Assembly (NCBI GenBank): GCA_938045805.1
Contig: CALIBL010000005.1
Coordinates: 1-48,180, forward strand
DNA: 48,180 nucleotides
Source: an uncultured Rubripirellula sp.
Lineage (GTDB): Bacteria > Planctomycetota > Planctomycetia > Pirellulales > Pirellulaceae
Direction of reading: 5' to 3'
In this document: piece after piece, positions 37,786 to 47,583 of the stretch
How the letters are laid out: the number at the start of each line of letters is the position of its first letter
Position numbering within the stretch: position 1 is the stretch's first letter
Translations under genes and position numbers: made by a program
Notes under the pieces: generated by a model
The model's input: only the letters and a program-made list of their open reading frames with translations
What the model was told of the DNA's origin: nothing
Databases searched by the model: none

Positions 37786-38820
37786 ATGTCACAGTTGAAT
37801 GAATCGCAGGATCGTGAAAACCCTGAGCAGTCGCAGGGGGCTGTTTTGGATGTGCAGGGTTTAACTAAGCGTTATTCGGGAGGCGTCTTTAAGCGGAATT
37901 CGATTGAGGCCTTGCGTGGGATCGACCTTCAAGCGGGTCAGGGCGAGGTTTTTGGCATTTTAGGTCCCAACGGTGCTGGAAAAACCACTTTGATTAAGGT
38001 GCTATTGGGAGTGGTGAAGCCAACGAGTGGTATCGCTCATTTGTTTGGTCAATCCGTTGGTAGCGTTGAGGCTCGCAAACGCGTGGGGTATCTTCCTGAA
38101 TCGCTGCGTATTGACCGTCATCACACGGCGAGGTCGGCCTTGGCATATTACGGTCGTCTTAGTGGGATGAACGCGACAGCGATCTCTAAACGAACGGATG
38201 AGTTGCTAGATTTGGTTGGTCTAGCCGGTCGCGATCGCGAATCGGTTTCAAGATTCAGTAAGGGGATGTACCAGAGACTGGGACTCGCTCAAGCTCTGAT
38301 GCACGATCCTGACCTTTTGATACTTGATGAGCCGACTGATGGCTTGGATCCGGTCGGTCGCAATGGTGTGCGCCGAGTGATTGAAGCACTGCGAGAACAG
38401 GGTAAGACTATTTTCTTGAATAGCCATATTTTGCAAGAGGTGGAATTGGTTTGCACACGCGTTGCAATTCTGGCGAGAGGGAAAATCAGGGGTGTAGGCT
38501 CGGTTGAGGAGTTGACTCACCATCTATCTTCGGAAACCTATCTTCTTCACATTGAGTCCAACCGTCCATCGGAATGTGCTGACCAAATCGAATCACTCGC
38601 TCAGCAGATCGAGTTAGACACTGAACGTTTGAGTTACCGAGAGGTTACTGATGGGCAGTTTGAATTGCACGTTAGCCTCAACGAGCGGTCGCAGTTGGAT
38701 GCGTTGGTCGATTGTTTAAGAGAGAATCAAAACTCGATTCAACATTTAGAAAAGAAAAGGCCCTCACTCGAAGACCTCTTCATGCAGTTGGTAGGAGATC
38801 ACGGAGGCAGAACCGAGTGA
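37786..38820 (+). CDS. ABC transporter ATP-binding protein (ABC-2 type)
   Basis: A 344-residue ATPase driving the permease encoded next. Walker A is GPNGAGKTT with Lys66, the signature is FSKGMYQRLGLAQ, Walker B is LLILDEPTDGLDP and the H loop is FLNSHIL. About 80 C-terminal residues follow the ATPase core, as in CcmA/NatA-type exporters. The frame is open upstream to 37645, but that would overlap the previous gene; ATG 37786 starts a sensible N-terminus. Its TGA overlaps the ATG of the permease (TGATG). Confidence 0.9.
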   Translation: MSQLNESQDRENPEQSQGAVLDVQGLTKRYSGGVFKRNSIEALRGIDLQAGQGEVFGILGPNGAGKTTLIKVLLGVVKPTSGIAHLFGQSVGSVEARKRVGYLPESLRIDRHHTARSALAYYGRLSGMNATAISKRTDELLDLVGLAGRDRESVSRFSKGMYQRLGLAQALMHDPDLLILDEPTDGLDPVGRNGVRRVIEALREQGKTIFLNSHILQEVELVCTRVAILARGKIRGVGSVEELTHHLSSETYLLHIESNRPSECADQIESLAQQIELDTERLSYREVTDGQFELHVSLNERSQLDALVDCLRENQNSIQHLEKKRPSLEDLFMQLVGDHGGRTE

Positions 38821-41162
38821 TGCCTTATCTTTCCGTCATTGGTGATTCATTCCGCGCCGCTTTTGCATCGCGTGTTTTGTGGATCGCTTTTATAGCAATT
38901 TGGATCTTGCTGGCAGCCTTGGCGCCCGTCGGGTTTCGTTTGGAATACACGACCGAATTTCGTGCAGGTGATTTCTATAACGGAACTCGCCTTAAAGCGA
39001 TGTTAGCGAGCGGTACGGTGGACCCCAAAGTGGCAGATCAACCCGTCGGCCGGCTAGCCGCGGTGATGCCCGATGAATTATCCAGACAGTTAAAACGGGT
39101 TGGGGAGGGAGATGAGGTACGGATTTACTTGCGGGTATTTGCAGACGCCTTGAATCAATGCCTAGAAGATGAAGAGTGGTATTCTCGAGAAGCTTGGGCG
39201 GACACTCTACAGTTCAGAGAGCTGAGGGAGCTCGAGTCACTGCCCGAGCCACTGGATCCAAAACTGCGAAGACGAAGAGCGAGGCTTAGGATTGAAGCGG
39301 CATTGCCAGGGGTGTTCGAAGCTCGATCGTCTCAATCGGTGCGACTGACTTATGCAGGCATGGATTTTCCTGCTCGATTCTCCACGGATCGCACTCAGTT
39401 CTTAACTCTGGTCAATCAATATGTCCTTCCCGTCATTATTCAGTGGCTGATGGGTTTTGTCTTGGTGTTTTTGGGGATTCTGGTCACTGCTTCCATGATT
39501 CCAGAAATGCTTCAGCCTGGGTCTTTGCACTTATTGCTTAGCAAGCCAGTCTCTCGCGGTTTATTGTTGTTGAGTAAATTCGCGGGTGGGTGCACCTTTG
39601 TCCTGCTATGCGTAACCCAGTTGGTGGTAGGTCTGTTTCTGATCGCGTGGTTGCGGCTCGACATTTGGAATGTAAGGCTGCTGCTATGCATTCCCGTCTC
39701 GGTGTTTTTGTTTTCCGTTTTCTACAGTGTGTCGACTTTTGCTGGATTGATATGGAGATCTTCGATTCTCTCTATCGGGGTCACATGTATCTTCGGAAGC
39801 ATCTGCTTGGTGGTTGGCGTGATTGGTGGACTATTTGATTCGTTGGTCACAAGGCCTGCGAGCATCAATCATCTCGAGATAGTTGGGGAGACCCTAATTG
39901 GTTCGACTCGGGGCGGCGGACTTTTTCATTGGGACCAGCAGCGTCAAACCTGGGAAGAGATCTTTGAGAGTAACCCACTGGGAGCGGATCGAGTGCTGGC
40001 TCCCGTGTCTATCAATGAAAATCAGCTCATTACCGCTCGTGTTCGAGGGGGTAGATTCAATCCATTCGGATCCGGAGCTTCTGATCTGCTCGTCATGACG
40101 AGGGAGAACAGCTGGGATGGAGAGCCGAGTATGCGGTTGCCTGCATCGACTACCGAACTTCATTTAGCCGGTGATCATGTTGTGGCTTTGAGTGGCAGTG
40201 AACTGGCGTCGGTGTCGTTGGAGCAGATTCTCGATGCGGTAGGTGCTGCAGATACAACCGGCACGAAAAATGCGGGGCAAAACGAATCGGGTACCCGTGG
40301 GATTGCTAAGGCAGGTTGGATGCAAAAACTGTCAACAATGATGGGTGGAGCGACTGAAGGATTTGAGTCAGTTCTCCCTGATGGATTTTCTGTGAATCCA
40401 CCTTCGTCTTTGCACATTGATCCTGAAGCTCGGTTTTTGATGCTTTATACCCGTGGACGTCTGATGCGATTCGAGCGTGAGGAGATTACTCAAACGTGGC
40501 AACAAGTCAGTGAGCAATCAATCGATGGTGAGATCTCTAGTCGGTCTTGGTTAGCGGTCAGCGGGGATTCGCTTCTATTGGCGAGAGAGGACATGCCGGT
40601 AGAGGTCTATGATGCAACGACGTTGGAGCTTCTTGCGAGTTCTGACTTGCCCGATTCGATTAGTCCTGTATTCGTTGAGGGGCTCGGCCGTGAAGCTGGC
40701 TTTTTTCTCGGTACCAGCGACGGATTGGTTCGACGAGTGACACTGCAGCGTCATTTGGGGAGTGTCCAAATATCGGAAGCCGTTGGTCCGTCCGAGGTGG
40801 AATGTGTTTGCGTTGATTTCGTGAAGAACCTCGCGTACTTCGTGCATCATGTTGATCAGGTTGACGTTGTTGATCTCAAGAGCTTTGAGCGATTGGAGCG
40901 GCGGACGCCCCAGCTCTCGGGCTGGCGTCTTCTCGAGAAATATTTGATTTCCCCCGCTCGGTTTATCACGCCGCAGACGGGGGAACTCGGAGAGACCATC
41001 GAGGCCATCATCAGCGGCAAATCGGCCAAGACCATTCTTGATGGGCCGAGTGCTGGTGAGGTGGTTCGCTACCAGTTGTTTAGGCCAATTCTCAGTTGCG
41101 CCAGCTTCACGATCCTGATGCTAGTTGTCAGTTGCCTCTACTTTTCAAGGCGTGACTTTTGA
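38820..41162 (+). CDS. ABC-2 permease with large propeller-like C-terminal domain
   Basis: A 780-residue membrane component of the exporter. A first helix at about 15-38 is followed by an exported segment (40-195), then a block of helices from about 200 to 345 containing LLLSKPVSRGLLLLSKF, typical of ABC-2 permeases. About 400 residues with repeated beta-strand patterns (WEEIFESN, WQQVSEQS, DVVDLKSFERLE) follow, resembling a beta-propeller, and a last helix at 755-775 ends in YFSRRDF. ATG 38820 is chosen over an in-frame start at 38712 because it couples to the ATPase stop. The extra domain is not a usual part of ABC-2 permeases. The substrate is unknown. Confidence 0.82.
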   Translation: MPYLSVIGDSFRAAFASRVLWIAFIAIWILLAALAPVGFRLEYTTEFRAGDFYNGTRLKAMLASGTVDPKVADQPVGRLAAVMPDELSRQLKRVGEGDEVRIYLRVFADALNQCLEDEEWYSREAWADTLQFRELRELESLPEPLDPKLRRRRARLRIEAALPGVFEARSSQSVRLTYAGMDFPARFSTDRTQFLTLVNQYVLPVIIQWLMGFVLVFLGILVTASMIPEMLQPGSLHLLLSKPVSRGLLLLSKFAGGCTFVLLCVTQLVVGLFLIAWLRLDIWNVRLLLCIPVSVFLFSVFYSVSTFAGLIWRSSILSIGVTCIFGSICLVVGVIGGLFDSLVTRPASINHLEIVGETLIGSTRGGGLFHWDQQRQTWEEIFESNPLGADRVLAPVSINENQLITARVRGGRFNPFGSGASDLLVMTRENSWDGEPSMRLPASTTELHLAGDHVVALSGSELASVSLEQILDAVGAADTTGTKNAGQNESGTRGIAKAGWMQKLSTMMGGATEGFESVLPDGFSVNPPSSLHIDPEARFLMLYTRGRLMRFEREEITQTWQQVSEQSIDGEISSRSWLAVSGDSLLLAREDMPVEVYDATTLELLASSDLPDSISPVFVEGLGREAGFFLGTSDGLVRRVTLQRHLGSVQISEAVGPSEVECVCVDFVKNLAYFVHHVDQVDVVDLKSFERLERRTPQLSGWRLLEKYLISPARFITPQTGELGETIEAIISGKSAKTILDGPSAGEVVRYQLFRPILSCASFTILMLVVSCLYFSRRDF

Positions 41163-41193
41163 TGTCGATACTGCTCAAAGCATTCGAGTGACT

Positions 41194-42513
41194 CTATCTA
41201 CCGGAAATTTTGTAAAGGTTGCTTTTGCTTCGGATCAGAAGTGAAGCTTCGGCTGGCGTTGGGCTAGCGACAGTGTAGTCTGCATCGTCATCAATCGCAT
41301 TTTCTGAAACGATTTCAGGCTGATCTGCAGTCAAAGGGCCGATGACATACGTCGTACCTTTCTCATTGGTCACGTAGAGATGGTTGCCCGCAATTAGAGG
41401 AGAACTGCTAAAGCTAATACGGGATTTTGGGAGTTGAAGATCCCAAACCGTTTTGCCGGTTTCGGCTTCGAGACATGTGATCAGGCCGCGCGAGGTTCGA
41501 CCATCCCCGACCACGTAGACCTTTCCATCGAGCGAAGCTGGGGTCGGTACATCGCTACCGAGGTCATCTCGATGCCAACGAATCGCGGCTTCTCCTTTGC
41601 CATCGGCAAGATCCTGCATGTGAATTCCAGTGATGGTAGCGCCTCGAGCGTAGGGGCAGATCATTAGATCTCCACTGGCTACCGGTGATGAGATCGATCG
41701 GAAGTAAGCATTCTGCTCGGGATTGAATCCGCCGAGACGACCAAGTTCTTTTCCATCGGATGCTCGATGTAAAGTGAAGTGGTCGGCGCCCATCACTCCG
41801 ATCCACTGCTCGCCATTACGATCGACAACGACAGGAGTTGAGTAGCTTTGAGCAGCTTCTTCAGGAGCACCAACCATCCGGTCCGTTTTCCACTTCTGCT
41901 GGCCCGTTTTCTTATCGAACGCGATCAGGTAACTCGGGCCGGTCTGCATCACAACGACGATCACAGAATCTTTCGTGACGGTGGGTGAAGAGCCTAGATC
42001 CCACCATAGCGTGTCTTCACCAAATTTTTCTTGCAGGTTGATGTGCCAGATCAGTTTTCCGTCGGTGTTGACGCATGCGAGATCCCCGCTGCGAAAGTAA
42101 GCGTAGACATGGTCTCCATCAACAACTGCCGACGGGTTGCTACCGCTACCTTTTTTATGCTTTCCACCGCGATCTTTGCCGAGGTCAAGCGACCAATGAA
42201 TTGATCCGTTTTTTAGGTTGTAAGCCAGCAGCGTATTACTTTCAGCGTTGCCAGCAGTGACGAACGCTTTCTCGTTGGAGACGACGGGTGTGCTGCCTCC
42301 AGTACCGGGGACTTCGCTCTTCCAAGAAATCCCAGAGTCGGCTGACCAAGTTGCCGGATAGTTTTCTCCTGATGCGACCCCGTTTTGAAGTGGACCACGC
42401 CATTGAGACCATGTGTCGGCAGCGTCAGTGATTCCGACGGAAGACAAACAGATCGCGGTGACGGATAATTGAATCTTGGTTCGGCTCTTGGCGAGAAAGC
42501 GTCTAATTTGCAT
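41194..42513 (-). CDS. Exported PQQ-like beta-propeller protein
   Basis: A 439-residue protein of the PQQ-binding-like/outer-membrane-assembly-BamB-like propeller class. A signal peptide ends near ITDAAD; WSQWRGPLQNG then follows, a common start of these planctomycete proteins. Repeats such as VYAYFRSGDLACVNTDGKLIWH and LITCLEAETGKTVWDL are tryptophan-docking blades. No dehydrogenase catalytic residues are identifiable, so binding of a cofactor is not implied. ATG 42513 is preferred over an upstream in-frame start (42609) because GGAG lies 7 nt before it and the signal peptide starts there. Confidence 0.85.
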   Translation of the reverse strand: MQIRRFLAKSRTKIQLSVTAICLSSVGITDAADTWSQWRGPLQNGVASGENYPATWSADSGISWKSEVPGTGGSTPVVSNEKAFVTAGNAESNTLLAYNLKNGSIHWSLDLGKDRGGKHKKGSGSNPSAVVDGDHVYAYFRSGDLACVNTDGKLIWHINLQEKFGEDTLWWDLGSSPTVTKDSVIVVVMQTGPSYLIAFDKKTGQQKWKTDRMVGAPEEAAQSYSTPVVVDRNGEQWIGVMGADHFTLHRASDGKELGRLGGFNPEQNAYFRSISSPVASGDLMICPYARGATITGIHMQDLADGKGEAAIRWHRDDLGSDVPTPASLDGKVYVVGDGRTSRGLITCLEAETGKTVWDLQLPKSRISFSSSPLIAGNHLYVTNEKGTTYVIGPLTADQPEIVSENAIDDDADYTVASPTPAEASLLIRSKSNLYKISGR

Positions 42514-42907
42514 GGGATGGCTCCGGTTCTGGTGAGATGATTTGTGGAGTGCGGTTGTCTGCGGGGCGGTTGTTTTTAGCCGATGAGTCAACCAACCAAT
42601 CAAGTGCATGACGGCTTACGTTAACCCCCTCGTGTGATCATGTTTTAAGATTTCAGTCTGATACCCGAGATGTGACGCTGAGGCGTCTTTTGTTTTGAAA
42701 GATCTTGCTGGAATCGACTGGCGAAAGTATAGCGTCACAGAAAGCCCTCGCGGATGGTGATTTTGGATTCACCGAGCAAATCAAATTGCGGTCGAGCGGA
42801 ATGCCCAGCGAGGATGGCATAGTTGTTAGAATGCATCATACGGGTCCTCTGAAGATGAAAGATGGGTCCTCAGGACAGTGCGAATCACCGTTGTTTTTGA
42901 GTGGTTA
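42514..42907. other. Divergent intergenic region with a repeated octamer
   Basis: About 390 bp separate the PQQ-like gene from the HEAT/TPR gene. An in-frame-less open stretch at 42705-42908 has no recognisable content. GGGTCCTC occurs at 42842-42849 and again at 42864-42871, the starts 22 bp apart, just before the plus-strand gene. TAGAAT at 42827-42832 could be a -10 box, but no -35 box is found at the right distance. Confidence 0.5.
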
Positions 42908-45790
42908 ATGCGAATTTTAAGATCTGTCGTGTTAAGGATGAACCGGTTTAGTGCTGTGCTATGCGGGATGGTGGTCCTGTGTCTTGGCTCGGATTCCATC
43001 GTGTGCGGTCAGGCAACCGGGCGCGGCAGAGCGGAGTCGGTTGATTCGTGGGAGTCTGCTGACCGGATCCAAACTCGTTTGGCGATTTCCGATTGGGCCG
43101 CGTTAGATGATTCCGCGTTGATTGAATTGTTGACCCGTGATCTTCACGGAGAACGGCAGTTAGCGATGTTGGAAGTTTGGCGGCGACGGGGTGCGTTACG
43201 TGATTCGGTTAAACGCCTGGCGTTGGACAAGGACCCTGAGGTTAGAGGCAGAGCAAATTGGATCTTAGGTCAATGGTCCCGAGGCGTGGTGCCCGAAACA
43301 CCAAAGGATCTCAGGCAGTGGTTGCTTCAGAGGACAACAGCGGAGTCATTGCAGGGATTGTTGCAGCAGGGCTATTTCCGAGCCGTTGTAGTCGCTTTAG
43401 AAGAGTCTGCCAGCCGCCCTGACGCTCAAGCGGTGCGAGATCGTGTTGCTGCGAATCTCACCAATCAGTTTTCTACCTATGCATTGAAGGCGTACGAAAG
43501 CGACTCGATTCTGGATTTGATTGAGATTCTCAACCTTGTCTCCAATACCGTTGAGCTTGCAGTATCACGTTATCAGCTCTCTAGGGAGCTAGGCTCGCTT
43601 GATGACTCCTTTGAATTACTTCCTTCAACTGCGGCAACCTGGACACCGCTATTGCGACTGCAGGCTGAATGTGTCCTGAGGTTTTTGCATGGCGATCTAG
43701 CAGGTGCGCACGAGAAGGCGAGTCAGAGTATTGATCCAGAGTTGCTATTGCGACTGAGAATGGTTTCCGGTGAATGGGAATCTTTATCCGAGGATTTGGC
43801 GCTGCGAGCAAAGGATTCGCGCAGGGGTAGCCTAGAACGAACGCGACTATTGGTTCTGACTTTGGCAGCGAGTGACAGAGCCTTGGTCTCCCCGCTATTA
43901 CCGGCAAGAATGAAGGAATTGAGAGACGATGCGGTGAGGCAACTGTTGGACGAACCGATCGAAGATTCGGTCGAGGGCAAGTTGGCTTCGGTAATGCGTT
44001 GGAAGGGGCTCGCAAGTCACGGGGAAGTCAATCAAGCCGTCGAGCTTCTCCGGAAAATCAATCCAAGTGATGCCGCTGCGCTCTGCAAAGATTCTTCTCG
44101 GGTGGCGGATGCTTTTGGTGCCATGGAGCGACCCCTGAGCCGCGTGGATATTGAGCTCGATCAATGGATTGCCGAAGCATTGAAGCAGCAGCGTGCGAGT
44201 AATGTGCGAGATCTGACTCCAGAAATTCGTGAAATGTTGACGCTGATGCAGTGTCTGATTGCCATTGGTTATGACGAGCGAGGGTTCGAGCTTGCTGATC
44301 AGTTGGCGAACAGTGGTGTGAAGCTCGGTACGATTGACTTACGGGAATTCGTGCTTTCGACACTATCTCTCACGAAGAAAATGGATTGGATCTTGCAGCT
44401 CGCAGTCCCGCCGGATGCCGTCGAAATTACCTTGGAAACTTACAATACAATTAGCAGGAATCTTACTGATTGTGAGTTGCCGACATTGCGAACTGTTGTC
44501 GGTGCGTTCGCGGAAGCTAATCCTGATGCAACACTTGGTGAAAACTTAGCTCAAGCCGTTGAGCTCTTTATGGCATCTGATTCAGAACTAGTCGGTGACC
44601 GTGTTCATGAAACGCAGTTTTTGAAAATCTTTACCTACCTGTTCAAAGATCCAACACCTGAGCAGAACGTTGAGGTTCTTGCACGTAACAAAAAAAGCCC
44701 ACGGTTGAACCTCGACTTTGTGAAGCTCTTTCGAAAACATGGGCAAACACGTTTTGCTGAGCTGTGTCTAAGCGAGCTTATGAGCAGGGGTGATCGCGAG
44801 GCAATATTGATGTGGGCCCAATGGTCCGCGGATGCTGGGAGAGTCGAGGAAGCTGAAGATGCATACTTGGAGTTATCACGAACAAGTGAATCGGAATCAG
44901 GTCAATCATCCCAATTGCAGGTGAAAAGTGATCTGCTGCCGGTGCAAGCGAGGATTGGTTTATGGCGTCTTGCAAAACTTCGACAGGATGATCAAACCGC
45001 CAGCCAATTACTTCAGGGCATTCGCTTCGCGTTGTGTTCACCGAATCTTAGTGCTCGGAATGAACTCGGTGAATATCTTGCTGACACCGCTGAATCCGAA
45101 TTGGCGTTAGCAGTGTTTGAAAATCTGCTACCCGTGGTCGCGTTGGGCCAAAGGGGGAGTCTGGGGCTTTATGATGTAGCTAGAAGGTATGCTCCTCTTA
45201 TTCAGAAGAGTCAGCCACAGAATGCCGCAAAATGGTTTGATTTGGCGCTAAATCAAACATTGTTCGACGTTGATTTTCGAGCTGGCGCCTATGTGACCTT
45301 GCCCATGTTTGTCCATCGCTGGGCTCTTGAAGCAGAGATTCGGGATGAGAATCGCGATCGTATTCAACTTCGACTTAGCAGGATGCTGCAACTTGATGCG
45401 ATGGATATCGATTTTGCGGAACGTTTATTGCCGATGATGCGAGAGATAGGTATGGAGACTGATGCGAAGAACGTTCTGGACGAGATCATCGATCAGGGGA
45501 TTGCGCATGCTGCGAGATTTCCTTTTGATGCAATGACTGCTAACAACGTTGCATGGGTTGCCGCTGTCAATCGTCAAAGATTGGAGGATGCGTTGGTGCT
45601 CTCAAAAGTTTCGGTTCGAGCTGAGCCGGAGAGTCCGGTGTATCGTGACACGCTTGCAGAGGTTTTGTTCCAACTTGAACGACCCGAGGAGGCTCTGCAG
45701 ATTGAAGAGGCTTGCCTTTTAGATGACCCGACTCAATGGCATCTGCATGAGCAGTGTTCAAAGTATCGTGCTGGGCTTAACGCCGAGTAA
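42908..45790 (+). CDS. Exported HEAT/TPR repeat protein
   Basis: A 960-residue protein of unknown function. A signal peptide ends near SIVCGQ (about residue 35). HEAT-like helices occupy the first 100 residues (ALDDSALIELL, VRGRANWILGQW). The rest is almost entirely helical, and tetratricopeptide repeats are recognisable at the C-terminus (AEVLFQLERPEEALQIEEAC). Such solenoids usually bind other proteins. ATG 42908 is chosen; GTG 42878 in frame would add ten residues and ATG 42938 would remove ten. It stops 18 bp from the convergent glycine-zipper gene. Confidence 0.75.
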   Translation: MRILRSVVLRMNRFSAVLCGMVVLCLGSDSIVCGQATGRGRAESVDSWESADRIQTRLAISDWAALDDSALIELLTRDLHGERQLAMLEVWRRRGALRDSVKRLALDKDPEVRGRANWILGQWSRGVVPETPKDLRQWLLQRTTAESLQGLLQQGYFRAVVVALEESASRPDAQAVRDRVAANLTNQFSTYALKAYESDSILDLIEILNLVSNTVELAVSRYQLSRELGSLDDSFELLPSTAATWTPLLRLQAECVLRFLHGDLAGAHEKASQSIDPELLLRLRMVSGEWESLSEDLALRAKDSRRGSLERTRLLVLTLAASDRALVSPLLPARMKELRDDAVRQLLDEPIEDSVEGKLASVMRWKGLASHGEVNQAVELLRKINPSDAAALCKDSSRVADAFGAMERPLSRVDIELDQWIAEALKQQRASNVRDLTPEIREMLTLMQCLIAIGYDERGFELADQLANSGVKLGTIDLREFVLSTLSLTKKMDWILQLAVPPDAVEITLETYNTISRNLTDCELPTLRTVVGAFAEANPDATLGENLAQAVELFMASDSELVGDRVHETQFLKIFTYLFKDPTPEQNVEVLARNKKSPRLNLDFVKLFRKHGQTRFAELCLSELMSRGDREAILMWAQWSADAGRVEEAEDAYLELSRTSESESGQSSQLQVKSDLLPVQARIGLWRLAKLRQDDQTASQLLQGIRFALCSPNLSARNELGEYLADTAESELALAVFENLLPVVALGQRGSLGLYDVARRYAPLIQKSQPQNAAKWFDLALNQTLFDVDFRAGAYVTLPMFVHRWALEAEIRDENRDRIQLRLSRMLQLDAMDIDFAERLLPMMREIGMETDAKNVLDEIIDQGIAHAARFPFDAMTANNVAWVAAVNRQRLEDALVLSKVSVRAEPESPVYRDTLAEVLFQLERPEEALQIEEACLLDDPTQWHLHEQCSKYRAGLNAE

Positions 45791-45808
45791 GAGCATCGGT
45801 CGCGACGA

Positions 45809-46501
45809 CTAGAAGCGAAGGTGAATGCCGAAGTTTTGGCGGGGCCGGTAGTGGTGGTGATAATGCGGGTGATAGCTCGGTGGGCAGTAATTTCTGTACA
45901 GGGGGTGTGACAACAGGGGTTGTGACATCCAAATTGTGGTGGTGGTAGGCACCGGAGCGTAGTAGGTGGTTGGTGCTGGTGCGCTTCGAGGTTGAGTATT
46001 CACCGGAGTACTGACCGCTGCTCGCTGCAAAGCCGTGATCACCTTCTCGCTAATTCCTCGTTGATGAAGGTCGATGATTTCTTTGACCGTCAACGGATTT
46101 GCAATTCCGCGTTGGCCAATTTGATTAATGATCAACTCGTCATTTAGGCCCGCTTGATGCATCTCAATGACGTCCATGGGTGTTACTGTATGGGATACGG
46201 AAAAGTGCTTGGGTGATATGAGAGAACCTGAATTGTTTGACTGCTGAATGATTGCTTGTTGCCGTTGCACCCATTCTTGTTGATCTTTTGCTTCCCCAAG
46301 CAAGCCACCAGTCACAGCACCGACCATGCCGCCGATGACAGCGCCCGCACCGGCATTCCCATTGTGGTCTCCGATCAGGCTGCCAGCGATGGCACCCGTC
46401 AACCCACCAACCGTCGCGCCACGCTGCGTGTTGTACTGGGCTTCGGCGACATGTGATGTGAAGATGGACATGACCATCACAGGAATAGCAAAACGGAACA
46501 T
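45809..46501 (-). CDS. Glycine-zipper membrane-associated protein with His/Tyr-rich tail
   Basis: A 230-residue protein. A signal peptide ends near VAEAQ (residue 22). Residues 30-75 form a glycine zipper (GATVGGLTGAIAGSLIGD, GAVIGGMVGAVTGGLLGE), which packs helices in outer-membrane-type lipoproteins and stress proteins. Two short repeats of about 25 residues follow, DVIEMHQAGLNDELI and EIIDLHQRGISEKVI. The last 50 residues are rich in Pro, Tyr and His (HPHYHHHYRP), perhaps metal binding. ATG 46501 has GGAAGG 7 nt upstream; the longer frame to 46549 is rejected. The function is unknown. Confidence 0.78.
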   Translation of the reverse strand: MFRFAIPVMVMSIFTSHVAEAQYNTQRGATVGGLTGAIAGSLIGDHNGNAGAGAVIGGMVGAVTGGLLGEAKDQQEWVQRQQAIIQQSNNSGSLISPKHFSVSHTVTPMDVIEMHQAGLNDELIINQIGQRGIANPLTVKEIIDLHQRGISEKVITALQRAAVSTPVNTQPRSAPAPTTYYAPVPTTTTIWMSQPLLSHPLYRNYCPPSYHPHYHHHYRPRQNFGIHLRF

Positions 46502-46718
46502 TCTGACACCTTCCATCAAGTGGCGGTAAGTAAGACGCTCTTTCAACACCAGTTTAACCGCACCTCCAAAGCTTTGGGTGCTTGGTTCATCATGATTACG
46601 GGTTTTGGAGCATTGAAATCAAGCCTGAGTTGAACATCGAGGCTAGATTTCGCCCTGTTTGGTTACACCGCCTCGAAGAACGGAATTGCTTGCAATCGGT
46701 TATTCCAAGTTCTCAACG

Positions 46719-47183
46719 CTAGTGTTGGTTTTTTTTGCCGACAATATTGGAGATTGCTTGGATGAAATCCTGAGCACCATCAAACTCTCGGTAAACACTC
46801 GCGAAACGAATGTAAGCAACTTGATCGAGTCCAGTCAGGTGCTGCATCACAATATCACCCACTTGTGCCGAAGTTACCTCGGACTCGTAATTGGTGTAGA
46901 TATCGGTTTCAATGTCCTGCACGACGCGTTCGATGGTTGCACTGGGAATGGAGCGTTTTGAGCAGGCTCGTTCGATCCCTCTGCGGATTTTTTCACGATC
47001 AAGCGGTTCACGCGTTTGATCGCTCTTTACGACGCGAACACTAAGTTTTTCAATCTTTTCCGTGGTCGCAAAACGTCTCTGGCATGAATTGCAAATGCGT
47101 TTTCGGCGAACCATGTAGCCACCTTCGGCAGCTCGTGTATCGAGCACCCGATCGTTATCGACATGGCAGTAGGGGCAACGCAT
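46719..47183 (-). CDS. nrdR: Transcriptional repressor NrdR
   Basis: A 154-residue nucleotide-sensing repressor of ribonucleotide reductase genes. It starts MRCPYCHVDNDRVLDTR and has the zinc ribbon Cys3/Cys6 and CNSC, followed by RRRFAT-like CQRRFATTEKIE and the ATP-cone domain (VRVVKSDQTREPLDREKIRRGIERAC). ATG 47183 is the family start; the frame is open to 47291 but those residues are not family-like. No ribonucleotide reductase gene is in the window, and I could not identify a NrdR box. Confidence 0.93.
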   Translation of the reverse strand: MRCPYCHVDNDRVLDTRAAEGGYMVRRKRICNSCQRRFATTEKIEKLSVRVVKSDQTREPLDREKIRRGIERACSKRSIPSATIERVVQDIETDIYTNYESEVTSAQVGDIVMQHLTGLDQVAYIRFASVYREFDGAQDFIQAISNIVGKKNQH

Positions 47184-47583
47184 AAATGAATGTTCCTGAA
47201 TTTTCGAGCCGCTGAGATTTAGTATCCCGCGAATTTTCCGTGATGGCAACCGACCTTCGCTCCGGACACTCGAATGTTTGGTCAGAGCCAAGGCCTTCGG
47301 AACAATGAGGACTTATGAATAATCAGGGCTTTAGACTGACGGGTTCGCGATGTCGATCTATGTCCTGCAATCCTCAACACGCACGGGAATCTTCAGAAAA
47401 GCCTCGTACGTGACGCATTATTCGGCATTATCGGGTCTGGATGAATTGAACCCGTGATATTCTTGGCGACGGTGATGGGTTAAAGTGATGTTTCAGCTCT
47501 GTTTAGTTAACTGGCTGGCGGGGCAAGCATGATTTGACTTGGTGGGATGTTTGATTGGATTGATCGATCAACGGAGGTAAGTC
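47184..47583. other. Divergent intergenic region, nothing recognised
   Basis: About 400 bp between nrdR (minus) and the GYF-domain gene (plus). No gene or RNA is recognised. GGAGGT at 47573-47578 is a strong ribosome binding site for the GTG start at 47584. Confidence 0.6.

Noticed and set aside
46715..46737. CAACGC/GTGTTG followed by eight T at the end of nrdR, considered as a plus-strand terminator
   Set aside because: The stem leaves almost no loop, and no plus-strand gene ends nearby.
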